Shown piece by piece: positions 1 to 6,459 of a stretch of DNA of 9,716 nucleotides; the first letter of the stretch is position 1; the number at the start of each line of letters is the position of its first letter. The position numbers and the translations under genes were made by a program. The DNA lies in contig CACXCY010000115.1 in assembly GCA_902766265.1 (NCBI GenBank), forward strand, positions 1 to 9,716, in the 5' to 3' direction. The notes beneath the pieces are model-generated. The model saw nothing but the letters and a program-made list of their open reading frames with translations, ran no database searches and was not told the DNA's origin. The stretch is from an uncultured Bacteroidota bacterium (lineage in GTDB: Bacteria > Bacteroidota > Bacteroidia > Bacteroidales > P3).

Positions 1-2
1 CA

Positions 3-92
3 ACCGCCTCCCCTACTCCTTCTGTAGGAAAACCAATAGAAAAAGGGGTAGAAATTGCACAAAATGACTCCGAACCGCCCGGAATTCCATAA
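3..92 (+). CDS. Possible C-terminal tail of an upstream gene (partial)
   Basis: One forward frame is open from the left edge to a TAA at 90-92, giving 29 residues rich in Pro, Ser and charged residues and ending in EPPGIP. The other two forward frames hit stops at 25-27 and 64-66, and the best reverse frame is also short. A hairpin with a following T-run (133-177) lies downstream, as expected after a gene end. No domain can be recognised in so short a piece, so this may be only a chance open frame. No function is proposed. Confidence 0.25.
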   Translation, partial: TASPTPSVGKPIEKGVEIAQNDSEPPGIP

Positions 93-132
93 TAAAGCCA
101 CTCAAAAAAGCCAAAACACAAATATTGCTATC

Positions 133-177
133 GTGCTGTAATAATGATATATAAACTACAGCACCACAACTTTTTTT
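133..177 (+). terminator. Possible intrinsic terminator hairpin
   Basis: An 8-bp perfect inverted repeat, GTGCTGTA (133-140) and TACAGCAC (157-164), has a 16-nt AT-rich loop and is followed, six bases later, by a run of seven T (171-177). It sits between the possible upstream gene tail and the tRNA promoter, so termination of upstream transcription is the simplest reading. The long loop and the gap before the T-run make it a weak terminator. It could instead be an operator-like palindrome. Confidence 0.4.
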
Positions 178-186
178 ACTTTTTTC

Positions 187-217
187 TTTGCCGTATTGGA
201 AAAAAGTAGTACTTTTG
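187..217 (+). promoter_or_regulatory. Bacteroidota-type promoter for tRNA-Lys
   Basis: TTTG at 187-190 and TACTTTTG at 210-217 are separated by exactly 19 bp. This matches the Bacteroidota housekeeping promoter (TTTG at -33, TAnnTTTG at -7). Transcription would begin around 222-226, about 30 nt before the mature tRNA. A hairpin, ACTCTTTT/GAAAGAGT (221-240), would lie at the very 5' end of the precursor transcript. No other promoter of this quality is visible before the TPR gene at 371. Confidence 0.85.
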
Positions 218-254
218 CAAACTCTTTTGAACGAAAGAGTAGTGTTGAAATGAT

Positions 255-330
255 GACTCAGTAGCTCAGCAGGTAGAGCACAACACTTTTAATGTTGGGG
301 TCCTGGGTTCGAGCCCCAGCTGGGTCACCA
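255..330 (+). tRNA. tRNA-Lys (anticodon UUU)
   Basis: A complete 76-nt cloverleaf can be drawn. The acceptor stem is GACTCAG (255-261) with CTGGGTC (320-326), with one G-U pair. The D arm is GCTC/GAGC (264-267, 276-279). The anticodon stem is CAACA/TGTTG (281-285, 293-297) around loop CTTTTAA, with anticodon TTT at 288-290. The T arm is CTGGG/CCCAG (303-307, 315-319) with loop TTCGAGC. The discriminator is A327 and CCA (328-330) is encoded. The UUU anticodon makes it the lysine tRNA for AAA/AAG. U34 of this tRNA is a known target of MnmE-MnmG, whose mnmG lies in this window. It has its own promoter (187-217) and terminator (334-368). Confidence 0.97.
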
Positions 331-333
331 AAC

Positions 334-368
334 AAAAAAAGAACCGGATGCAAGACTCCGGTTTTTTT
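334..368 (+). terminator. Rho-independent terminator of tRNA-Lys
   Basis: AACCGGA (342-348) pairs with TCCGGTT (357-363) around an 8-nt loop, with an A-run before it and seven T (362-368) at the 3' side, which can lengthen the stem. It begins four bases after the tRNA CCA and ends two bases before the ATG of the TPR gene at 371. It therefore fills the whole leader of that gene and could act as an attenuator for it. Confidence 0.85.
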
Positions 369-370
369 GT

Positions 371-2194
371 ATGGAAAAGATCCGCACCATACTGATAGCA
401 TGCTTCTTGGCATCATTTATCGGTGCCACCCCTGTTGTCGCACAACAAAACCTGGAACAGACGGCCGCCTACTATTTCGATCACGGCGAATACGCACAAG
501 CAGCACAACTGTACGAAGGCCTGTACAAACGCACAACAAATAAGTATTACTATCAGCGCCTTCTCGCCACATACCTTGAATTAGGAGAATATCGCGATGC
601 TGTGAAACTTGTGGAACGGCGTCGCAAAAACAATTCCAAGGATCTTTACCTATATGTGGATGAGGGCTCTGTCTACCTCCGTCAGAAAGACGAAAAAAAA
701 GCACAGAAATGCTTCAACAAGGCTATTGATGCCATAACGGCCGACCTTCAACCCGTACCTGATCTCGCAATGGCTTTCATCAATGCCGGACAGCTCAACT
801 TTGCGGCACGTACATACCTCACAGCCAGAGAGAAAACAAAAAACCGCACACTTTATTTCAACGAACTAGTAGCCGTATACCAACAGATGGGTGACTATGG
901 GGCAATGACCGGCGAATACTTCGACCTTTTGGACAATCAACCTCGTATGCTGAACTCTGTCCAAGTGTCGATGCAAAAAGCCCTGCAGGAAGCTCCCGAC
1001 AACAAACTGGCAAACGGCGTACGTAAAGCTTTGGTATCCCGCGTACGCGAACACCCAGACAACAAGACCTATCTGGAAATGATGATATGGTTCGCCCTGC
1101 AACAGAAAGATTTCCGCTTCGCACTTGAACAGGCAGAAGCTGTCGATGCACGTTTCCCAGACAAAGGCGGCCAGGAAGTGCTCCGCATTGCAAAAATCGC
1201 CCAAAACAACGATGCCCTCGACGTAGCCTCCGACGGATACCGCATCCTTCTGACAAAAGGGAAAGACCACCCTCATTATTTTGAAAGCCGCATAGGGGAA
1301 CTTGAAGTAGAATTCGCCCGTATAAACAAAAACTACCATATCGAGGAAAGCGCCCTCCAACAACTTGCACAGAAATACACCAATGCTTTTGATGAGCTTG
1401 GCAAGAATGAACGCACCCTTACTTTGATGCGAAACTACGCCAACCTCATGGGGTACCACAGCAGCAACATTCAGGCAGCTGCCGATATTTTGGACGACAT
1501 ATTGGAAATGCCTCGCCTGAAACCACAAATACGCAATGAGGTAAAGCTGGAGTTGGGGGATCTTCTTCTCTTCGCCGGCGAAGTATGGGATGCTTCCCTA
1601 CTTTATATGCAAGTTGAAAAAGAAAACAAGAACGACGTGCTTGGCGCTATGGCAAAATACAAAAACGCCAAACTCTCATATTATAATCACGATTTCGAAT
1701 GGGCTAACTCGCAGCTCAAAGTATTACGCTCCTCCACAAGCAAACTTGTGGCCAACGATGCTATGGAGCTATCTCTACTAATATCTGACAATATGGAGGA
1801 CGACAGCACATACGGCATGCTGGAGATTTTCGCAGACGCCGACCTTCTTCTCTACCGCAATATGCTCGACTCCGCTTGGGAAAACTACACAAACATTGAA
1901 ATCCACAATTTATCTCACCCACTACTGGATGAGGTTCTCATGCGTAAGGCGCAAATACGAATGAAACAGGCTCGCTACACTGAGGCCGATTCTCTGCTGC
2001 AGAAAGTGGTGGATTTCTACCCCTACGACATTACAGCCGACGACGCTCTAATAATGATGGGCGAACTAAACGAAGAAAAACTAAACAACACAGCAAAAGC
2101 TATAGATTGCTATGAGAAGCTTCTCCTCGACTACCCCAACAGTTTATATACCAATCGTGCAAGAAAACGCTATAACGCACTAAAGACAAAATGA
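371..2194 (+). CDS. Secreted tetratricopeptide-repeat protein
   Basis: This 607-residue protein is exported and mostly alpha-helical. Residues 1-24 form a signal peptide: charged MEKIR, a hydrophobic core, then VVA before QQ, a plausible signal peptidase I site. No lipobox Cys sits at the cleavage point, so it is probably periplasmic rather than a lipoprotein. TPR-like helix pairs are clearest near residues 30-55, 60-86 and 92-122, and again at about 520-553 and 556-590, where GEL..EKL.N..KAI.CYEKLL.DYPNS is a classic TPR. The middle is probably degenerate TPR helices. Such repeats bind protein partners; no partner is evident and no enzymatic motif is seen. The ATG at 371 is required by the signal peptide and no other in-frame Met occurs before about residue 134. 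The leader is T-rich with no Shine-Dalgarno. The stop overlaps the rsmA start (ATGA), so the two are probably cotranscribed and translationally coupled. Confidence 0.9.
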   Translation: MEKIRTILIACFLASFIGATPVVAQQNLEQTAAYYFDHGEYAQAAQLYEGLYKRTTNKYYYQRLLATYLELGEYRDAVKLVERRRKNNSKDLYLYVDEGSVYLRQKDEKKAQKCFNKAIDAITADLQPVPDLAMAFINAGQLNFAARTYLTAREKTKNRTLYFNELVAVYQQMGDYGAMTGEYFDLLDNQPRMLNSVQVSMQKALQEAPDNKLANGVRKALVSRVREHPDNKTYLEMMIWFALQQKDFRFALEQAEAVDARFPDKGGQEVLRIAKIAQNNDALDVASDGYRILLTKGKDHPHYFESRIGELEVEFARINKNYHIEESALQQLAQKYTNAFDELGKNERTLTLMRNYANLMGYHSSNIQAAADILDDILEMPRLKPQIRNEVKLELGDLLLFAGEVWDASLLYMQVEKENKNDVLGAMAKYKNAKLSYYNHDFEWANSQLKVLRSSTSKLVANDAMELSLLISDNMEDDSTYGMLEIFADADLLLYRNMLDSAWENYTNIEIHNLSHPLLDEVLMRKAQIRMKQARYTEADSLLQKVVDFYPYDITADDALIMMGELNEEKLNNTAKAIDCYEKLLLDYPNSLYTNRARKRYNALKTK

Positions 2195-2958
2195 CAGAAG
2201 TAAAAGCAAAGAAGTTTCTCGGCCAACACTTCCTCACAGACGAAAATATCGCCGCAAAGATTGTTGAGAGCCTCTCCCCAGATACACAACGTGTGCTGGA
2301 GATAGGACCTGGTATGGGTGTACTAACCAAATATCTGATATCAAGAGCTAACACAGACTTCCATGTGGTTGAAATCGACCGCGAGAGCGTTGCCTATCTG
2401 CAAGGCCACTACCCTACCCTCGATGTAATAGAAGGAGACTTCTTGAAATACGACCTAACAACCTTGTTCCATGATAGTTTCAGCATCATAGGAAACTTCC
2501 CATATAACATCTCGTCACAGATATTATTCAAGGTGTACGATAACAGGGAAAAGGTGACAGAAGTTGTCGGTATGTTCCAGAAAGAGGTTGCCGAGCGAGT
2601 TGCAGCAGGACCAGGAAGCAAAACATATGGCATTCTTTCTGTTTTGCTTTCAGCATTTTATGATATCGAATACTTGTTCACCGTACATGAGCATGTGTTC
2701 AATCCTCCACCCAAAGTGAAATCTGCCGTCATACGGTTACGGAGAAACAACGTAAATCACTTGGAATGTGATGAAAAGCTATTTGTCCAGGTAGTAAAAG
2801 CCGGTTTCAACCAAAGGCGAAAGACCTTGCGTAACGCTCTTCGACAATTAAACCTGCCTCTCGATAATATCGGAGAGGATACATTGGCAAAACGAGCAGA
2901 GCAACTATCTGTAGAACAATTTATCGAGATAACAAAAAACATACAATCATGCATGTAG
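2191..2958 (+). CDS. rsmA: 16S rRNA (adenine1518/1519-N6) dimethyltransferase RsmA
   Basis: This 255-residue Rossmann-fold methyltransferase has the full KsgA/RsmA motif set. The N-terminal KKFLGQHFL is at 7-15 and the SAM-binding motif EIGPGMGVLT at 37-46. The acidic VVEID at 59-63 should contact the SAM ribose, and EGDF at 81-84 the adenine. The catalytic NFPY at 102-105 is the family's N-L/F-P-Y box. The C-terminal helical domain carries FNPPPKVKSAV and FNQRRKTLRNAL. The family transfers four methyl groups to two adjacent adenines in the 3' terminal loop of 16S rRNA, late in 30S assembly, and loss confers kasugamycin resistance. Length is normal (about 255-270). The start overlaps the TPR stop by 4 bp, and its end overlaps the next gene by 10 bp. 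Confidence 0.97.
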   Translation: MTEVKAKKFLGQHFLTDENIAAKIVESLSPDTQRVLEIGPGMGVLTKYLISRANTDFHVVEIDRESVAYLQGHYPTLDVIEGDFLKYDLTTLFHDSFSIIGNFPYNISSQILFKVYDNREKVTEVVGMFQKEVAERVAAGPGSKTYGILSVLLSAFYDIEYLFTVHEHVFNPPPKVKSAVIRLRRNNVNHLECDEKLFVQVVKAGFNQRRKTLRNALRQLNLPLDNIGEDTLAKRAEQLSVEQFIEITKNIQSCM

Positions 2959-3527
2959 CAACTTATATTGTACTCGCATTGGCATTTGGCATCAACACAA
3001 TGATTCTCATGCGTAGATGCGCTGAAGCAACTCCTATAAAACTCACTAAAGGACTTGGTATCACTTTTTTAGTAAGTATTGTAAGCTGCTTGTTTTTCAT
3101 GCTCGGCATCTCTCTTGGTGATTTGCTCCGCATCGAAGGATCCGATGCACCACAATTGTATGCACGTACCAACGCATTTATTTCCCTCGGTTTGGCTGTA
3201 TTTGTCTCTCTAAGAATGCTTCTGCCATATCTGCGTCGCAAACCTCAACTGGCAGTATTCGACCTCCGTAACTGGGGCTCCGTTGCAGCAATGGCCGTCG
3301 CCAGTAGTATCAACATTCTGCTTACCGGACTTGTCCTCGGTTTTGTAAACTCTCTCTCAGGCAATATTCACTGGGCTATATGGCCAATGTTTGTCAGCGT
3401 GCTTATTCTTGGCTATCTAGGAATAATGTTCGGGCGCCAGAAAGTGGAAATGCGACCCCGTCGATGGATGATAGTAGCTTGTATTCTTATCATCGGCTCA
3501 GCAATCGCAGCCGTAGTCAATGCCTGA
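2949..3527 (+). CDS. MntP-like six-helix membrane protein with altered metal-site residues
   Basis: This 192-residue integral membrane protein has six predicted helices, around 3-21, 35-58, 76-94, 109-133, 142-162 and 173-191. Topology and order match the MntP (DUF204) manganese exporter family, an internal two-fold repeat of three helices. Helix 1 AFGIN16 aligns with the usual A.GMD, and helix 4 ASSIN122..LTG aligns with ATS.DA.AVG. Both positions carry Asp in canonical MntP, including D16 and D118 of the E. coli protein as I recall them, but Asn here. It may therefore be a divergent paralogue with another substrate or reduced Mn export, so I give no symbol. The first ATG (2949) lies within the rsmA 3' end, a 10-bp overlap implying coupling. 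I see no manganese riboswitch or separate promoter. Its stop is 3 bp from the stop of the convergent U32 gene. Family assignment is from remembered motifs and is moderately certain. Confidence 0.7.
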   Translation: MHVATYIVLALAFGINTMILMRRCAEATPIKLTKGLGITFLVSIVSCLFFMLGISLGDLLRIEGSDAPQLYARTNAFISLGLAVFVSLRMLLPYLRRKPQLAVFDLRNWGSVAAMAVASSINILLTGLVLGFVNSLSGNIHWAIWPMFVSVLILGYLGIMFGRQKVEMRPRRWMIVACILIIGSAIAAVVNA

Positions 3528-3530
3528 TCC

Positions 3531-5354
3531 CTATTTGTCTGCGTAAATACGCATTAGGCAAGCACTACAGTCAAACTCAAGCCTGAAGTAACGCCCATTG
3601 TTACCAAGTATCAATTTATCGGTATTATCTATAGCAACTTGGGATTCATTTTTATTCTTTCCCTTTAGGCAACACCCAAGCTCGTAACGCAAGCAATATT
3701 TGGTTGTCATCAGCGCCTTGTTTCTATAATCCTCCGTCTGTTCTACCCCACGCTCTATCTCCCTTGCTCCATGTTCCTTATAGAATTGTTCTGCGTGATT
3801 ATTTATAACATTATAGCTATAATCCAGCGTTTCTGGAACAATTGCTTCTGTAGATTCCTTTAGATATGTATCTTGAGGTCGGAAATGACTTATTCTATGG
3901 CTTATAAGTATATCTACAGCCTCTCGACGTACCAGATTTAAGACAGACATCGGAAGAAAATATCTCCCCTGCGTAATATCTGTTACAGCAACAACCCTGA
4001 ATGGAGTATCTCCCAGCTTGCCTAACTGTTTCTTAATTTGTTCTGTAGCACGACTTTTGTCGTTGGCCGACTCATGATTGGCAGCAATAGTATGCTCAAC
4101 CTTGACACCATCCTCATCTTTTATCTTAATAATAAAACCATTCGGTGTGGTATCGAAAGTTATCTCTACATCAATTTTACGACTAGCAGAGCTCCCTTGT
4201 AGCTGTTTCTCAAAGGCATGATCGTGATTGCGCCATAGAGTCGTGCCTGGTGTAATATCCGGCATTACATTAGGAGTAATAACATTGCCATTAACATGAT
4301 TGACAAGAAAACCCTGCATAACACCATTTCTATCAATGAAACACAACCCATCTCCGGGCACAATGGTCTCATTTGACCTGATAGTAAATGTATTATCCAA
4401 AACCGAACCAACTGTTCCAACTTGTTTGCCTAACGCTTTCTGTGTCGCAAAAGAATCCATTGGCTGGCGTTGACGAAGAAAATAGTCAGTATACCCTCTA
4501 TTGAAAGTCCTCGATATATCCGGAGTGAAGTAAAACACACTCGTACCAGAAGATGTCTTTTCATGACCAGACATCATATTATCAAGCAACTGACGATAAT
4601 ATGCAGTCACATTCTTCACATAAGATAAGTCCTTAAGCCGTCCTTCTATCTTAAACGACGTAATACCGGCATCTATCATGGGCCCAATATTTTGTGAAGC
4701 ATCAAAATCCTTAAGAGATAGAAGATGTTGGCCCCTTAACAGCAGTCGCCTGTTCCCATCATATAAATCATATGAAGATCTACATGGCTGAGAACAACAA
4801 CCTCGGTTACCACTACGCTTGTTAAGATACTGACTCATATAACATTGCCCACTGTAGCTCACACATAGAGCTCCATGCACAAAGGCCTCAAGGTCTACCG
4901 ATGTTGCGTGACGAATAGCCCTCATCTGTTCTATTGAGGTTTCTCGAGCAAGTATCACACGTTTGAAACCAACTCGTTCCATGAACTTTATGCGATCTAT
5001 CGTGGCATTGTGGCATTGTGTGCTTGCATGCAACTCAATAGCTGGCAGATCACACTCCAACAGACCTAAATCTTGAATGATAAGGGCATCAACACCAATA
5101 TTATAAAGACGATGTATCATCTGTACTGCAGAATCAATCTCATCGTCAAACAATAATGTATTTACTGTAGCAAAAACCTTAGAACCATATAGATGAGCAT
5201 ATCGCACAAGTTGCTCTATATCGTCGAGCGTGTTTGTGGCCGCAGAGCGAGCACCAAAGGCCGGAGCACCAATATACAAGGCATCTGCCCCATGATTTAC
5301 GGCTTCACGTCCGTACTCAAGATTCTTGGCGGGAGCTAGTAGTTCAAGGGCCAT
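3531..5354 (-). CDS. rlhA: U32-family protein, probable 23S rRNA C2501 hydroxylation protein RlhA
   Basis: This 607-residue protein opens with the typical LELLAPAKNLE and a (beta/alpha)-type U32 domain. The U32 signature is at 156-171 (E-x-F-x-H-G-x-L-C-x-S-x-S-G-x-C). Cys164, 171, 187 and 191 (C-x6-C-x15-C-x3-C) fit the 4Fe-4S ligand pattern of RlhA, TrhP and UbiU/V. Another conserved part is SFKIEGR (233-239), followed by a middle region resembling DUF3656. The C-terminus has a second Cys group (C554, C561/562, C596, C599). Length and architecture resemble E. coli RlhA (about 650 residues), which with iron and prephenate supports 5-hydroxylation of C2501 in 23S rRNA. TrhP (tRNA) is a shorter relative, so the RNA target is inferred. 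The family's 'peptidase/collagenase' label is historical. I chose the ATG at 5352-5354: the frame stays open upstream to 5450, but only with a TTG inside the divergent promoter, and the extra 32 residues are not family-like. Confidence 0.85.
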   Translation of the reverse strand: MALELLAPAKNLEYGREAVNHGADALYIGAPAFGARSAATNTLDDIEQLVRYAHLYGSKVFATVNTLLFDDEIDSAVQMIHRLYNIGVDALIIQDLGLLECDLPAIELHASTQCHNATIDRIKFMERVGFKRVILARETSIEQMRAIRHATSVDLEAFVHGALCVSYSGQCYMSQYLNKRSGNRGCCSQPCRSSYDLYDGNRRLLLRGQHLLSLKDFDASQNIGPMIDAGITSFKIEGRLKDLSYVKNVTAYYRQLLDNMMSGHEKTSSGTSVFYFTPDISRTFNRGYTDYFLRQRQPMDSFATQKALGKQVGTVGSVLDNTFTIRSNETIVPGDGLCFIDRNGVMQGFLVNHVNGNVITPNVMPDITPGTTLWRNHDHAFEKQLQGSSASRKIDVEITFDTTPNGFIIKIKDEDGVKVEHTIAANHESANDKSRATEQIKKQLGKLGDTPFRVVAVTDITQGRYFLPMSVLNLVRREAVDILISHRISHFRPQDTYLKESTEAIVPETLDYSYNVINNHAEQFYKEHGAREIERGVEQTEDYRNKALMTTKYCLRYELGCCLKGKNKNESQVAIDNTDKLILGNNGRYFRLEFDCSACLMRIYADK

Positions 5355-5399
5355 ATATACATGATTTTTTGCAATATAACGCACATAACAGACAATTAT

Positions 5400-5430
5400 T
5401 TTGCCAGAAAAGAATTTATTAGTATCTTTG
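5400..5430 (+). promoter_or_regulatory. Bacteroidota-type promoter of the 5450-7487 operon
   Basis: TTTG at 5400-5403 and TATCTTTG at 5423-5430, 19 bp apart, fit the TTTG/TAnnTTTG pattern exactly. The start of transcription would be near 5436, leaving a leader of only about 14 nt before the ATG at 5450. That leader is A-rich (CACAAAATACAAAAGCA) and has no Shine-Dalgarno, typical of this phylum. The promoter lies in the 95-bp divergent region shared with the minus-strand rlhA. I could not find a good match for the opposite direction; TATATTGC at about 5370-5377 on the minus strand is the nearest. Confidence 0.85.
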
Positions 5431-5449
5431 CACACAAAATACAAAAGCA

Positions 5450-5863
5450 ATGAACCTTACAATAAACATCAAACAAGGGCTAGGAGAAATAAGCTTCTTA
5501 ATGCCAGTAGAAGAAGTAGTACGCATCATGGGCACAGCCGATGAGGTGGAAAACATCGACAATGCGGCCGATGAACCCACTACCGTATTACGTTATAACG
5601 ACCTCGGTATCACCCTCTTCTTTGAAGGAGAGAACCCCGTGTTAGCATGCATAGACGTCTGTAATGAAGAGGCCACACTCTTTGACAAAAACATCTTCGA
5701 AATGGATGAGAGAGAAATAGTTGCCCTAATGGTCAGCAACAACTACACAGAACAAGATGTTGACGATGAAGATTGGGGCGAACGTCGTATAAGTTTCCCC
5801 GAAGGAAACATTGACTTCTTCCTTGAGGACAACGAACTAACATCCATAATAATAGGACAATGA
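5450..5863 (+). CDS. Small acidic protein of unknown function with an internal duplication
   Basis: This 137-residue, strongly acidic, probably cytoplasmic protein has no signal peptide or membrane segment. I do not recognise its family. Two halves look alike. Residues 14-28 (ISFLMPVEEVVRIMG) resemble 81-94 (NIFEMDEREIVALM), and 53-70 (GITLFFE..NPVLACIDV) resembles 119-135 (GNIDFFLEDNELTSIII). Each half would be a strand, a helix with E-[VI]-V-x-[IL]-M, an acidic linker, then two strands. The pattern recalls small alpha/beta modules with a 'G.s.eev...lG' helix, but that is only a resemblance. It is first in a three-gene operon from the promoter at 5400-5430. Its stop overlaps the WbqC-family start as ATGA, so it is likely made together with that protein. 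It may be a partner or regulator of its neighbours; no activity can be assigned. Confidence 0.85.
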   Translation: MNLTINIKQGLGEISFLMPVEEVVRIMGTADEVENIDNAADEPTTVLRYNDLGITLFFEGENPVLACIDVCNEEATLFDKNIFEMDEREIVALMVSNNYTEQDVDDEDWGERRISFPEGNIDFFLEDNELTSIIIGQ

Positions 5864-6459
5864 CTGCACTGTTCAGCGCAGCATATTTCCCTCCTGTAGC
5901 CTGGCTTTCAGCAGCTACGAAATACAACACACTGCTTGTCGAAGCCAAAGAGACCTATCCAAAACAGACTTACCGAAACCGCGCCGAGATTATGACTGCC
6001 GGTGGGGTAAGACCTTTGACCGTGCCTGTAATCCGTAACAACCACAGCCGTACAGAAGAGGTAACGATAGACAACCGCGACAGATGGAATGTTATACACA
6101 TGCGCACTATAACTGCCGCTTACAGCGCTTCCCCATATTTCCTATACTATCGTGACGGATTAGAGCACCTGCTTGAACAGAAATACAACAACCTGCTTGA
6201 ACTAGATATTGCAACAATAGCATGGCTTCTAAAACAGTATAAGATTGCTTGCAAGATTAACCTCACCACAGAGTGGATGCCACCATTAGGTGAAAAGGGC
6301 GACTACCGCTACTCTTTCAGCCCTAAACGCCCCTACCCTACCGACAGCTTCAAACCATACTATCAAGTATTTGCCGACCGTCTCCCATTCACCCCGAATC
6401 TCAGTGCACTTGATTTGCTCATGAACATGGGTCCCGAAGCAAAAGATTATCTGATATGA
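5860..6459 (+). CDS. WbqC-family protein
   Basis: This 199-residue soluble protein matches the WbqC-like family throughout. It has the N-terminal AYFPPVAWLSAA, then ETYPKQTYRNRAEIMTAGG with the conserved Q-x-x-R-N segment, then the LTVPV strand (about 54-58), then RWNVIHMRTITAAYSASPYF (about 74-93). The family is named after WbqC of an O-antigen gene cluster, and members may act in sugar modification or transfer. The reaction is not established to my knowledge. No signal peptide or membrane helix is present, so it should be cytoplasmic. It sits in the middle of a tightly coupled operon: its ATG overlaps the previous stop and its stop overlaps the next start, both as ATGA. Length is slightly short but normal for Bacteroidota members. 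Confidence 0.85.
   Translation: MTALFSAAYFPPVAWLSAATKYNTLLVEAKETYPKQTYRNRAEIMTAGGVRPLTVPVIRNNHSRTEEVTIDNRDRWNVIHMRTITAAYSASPYFLYYRDGLEHLLEQKYNNLLELDIATIAWLLKQYKIACKINLTTEWMPPLGEKGDYRYSFSPKRPYPTDSFKPYYQVFADRLPFTPNLSALDLLMNMGPEAKDYLI

Noticed and set aside
858..1528. Long open frames (170 and 220 codons) on the minus strand inside the TPR gene
   Set aside because: They run opposite a well-supported TPR coding frame with a signal peptide, overlap each other in different frames, and have Cys/Phe/Val-rich compositions typical of antisense shadows.
2880..2960. Manganese (yybP-ykoY) riboswitch or separate promoter for the MntP-like gene
   Set aside because: The gene starts inside the rsmA coding region, and no structured leader or TAnnTTTG box is present just upstream.
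3531..5354. U32 'peptidase/collagenase' as a functional call
   Set aside because: The four-Cys pattern and overall architecture match the RNA-hydroxylation branch of U32; no classical protease catalytic motif is visible.
5355..5450. Longer version of the U32 protein starting at 5450
   Set aside because: It would need a TTG start overlapping the divergent gene's ATG and would translate through that gene's promoter. The family-like sequence begins at MALELLAPAK (ATG at 5352-5354).
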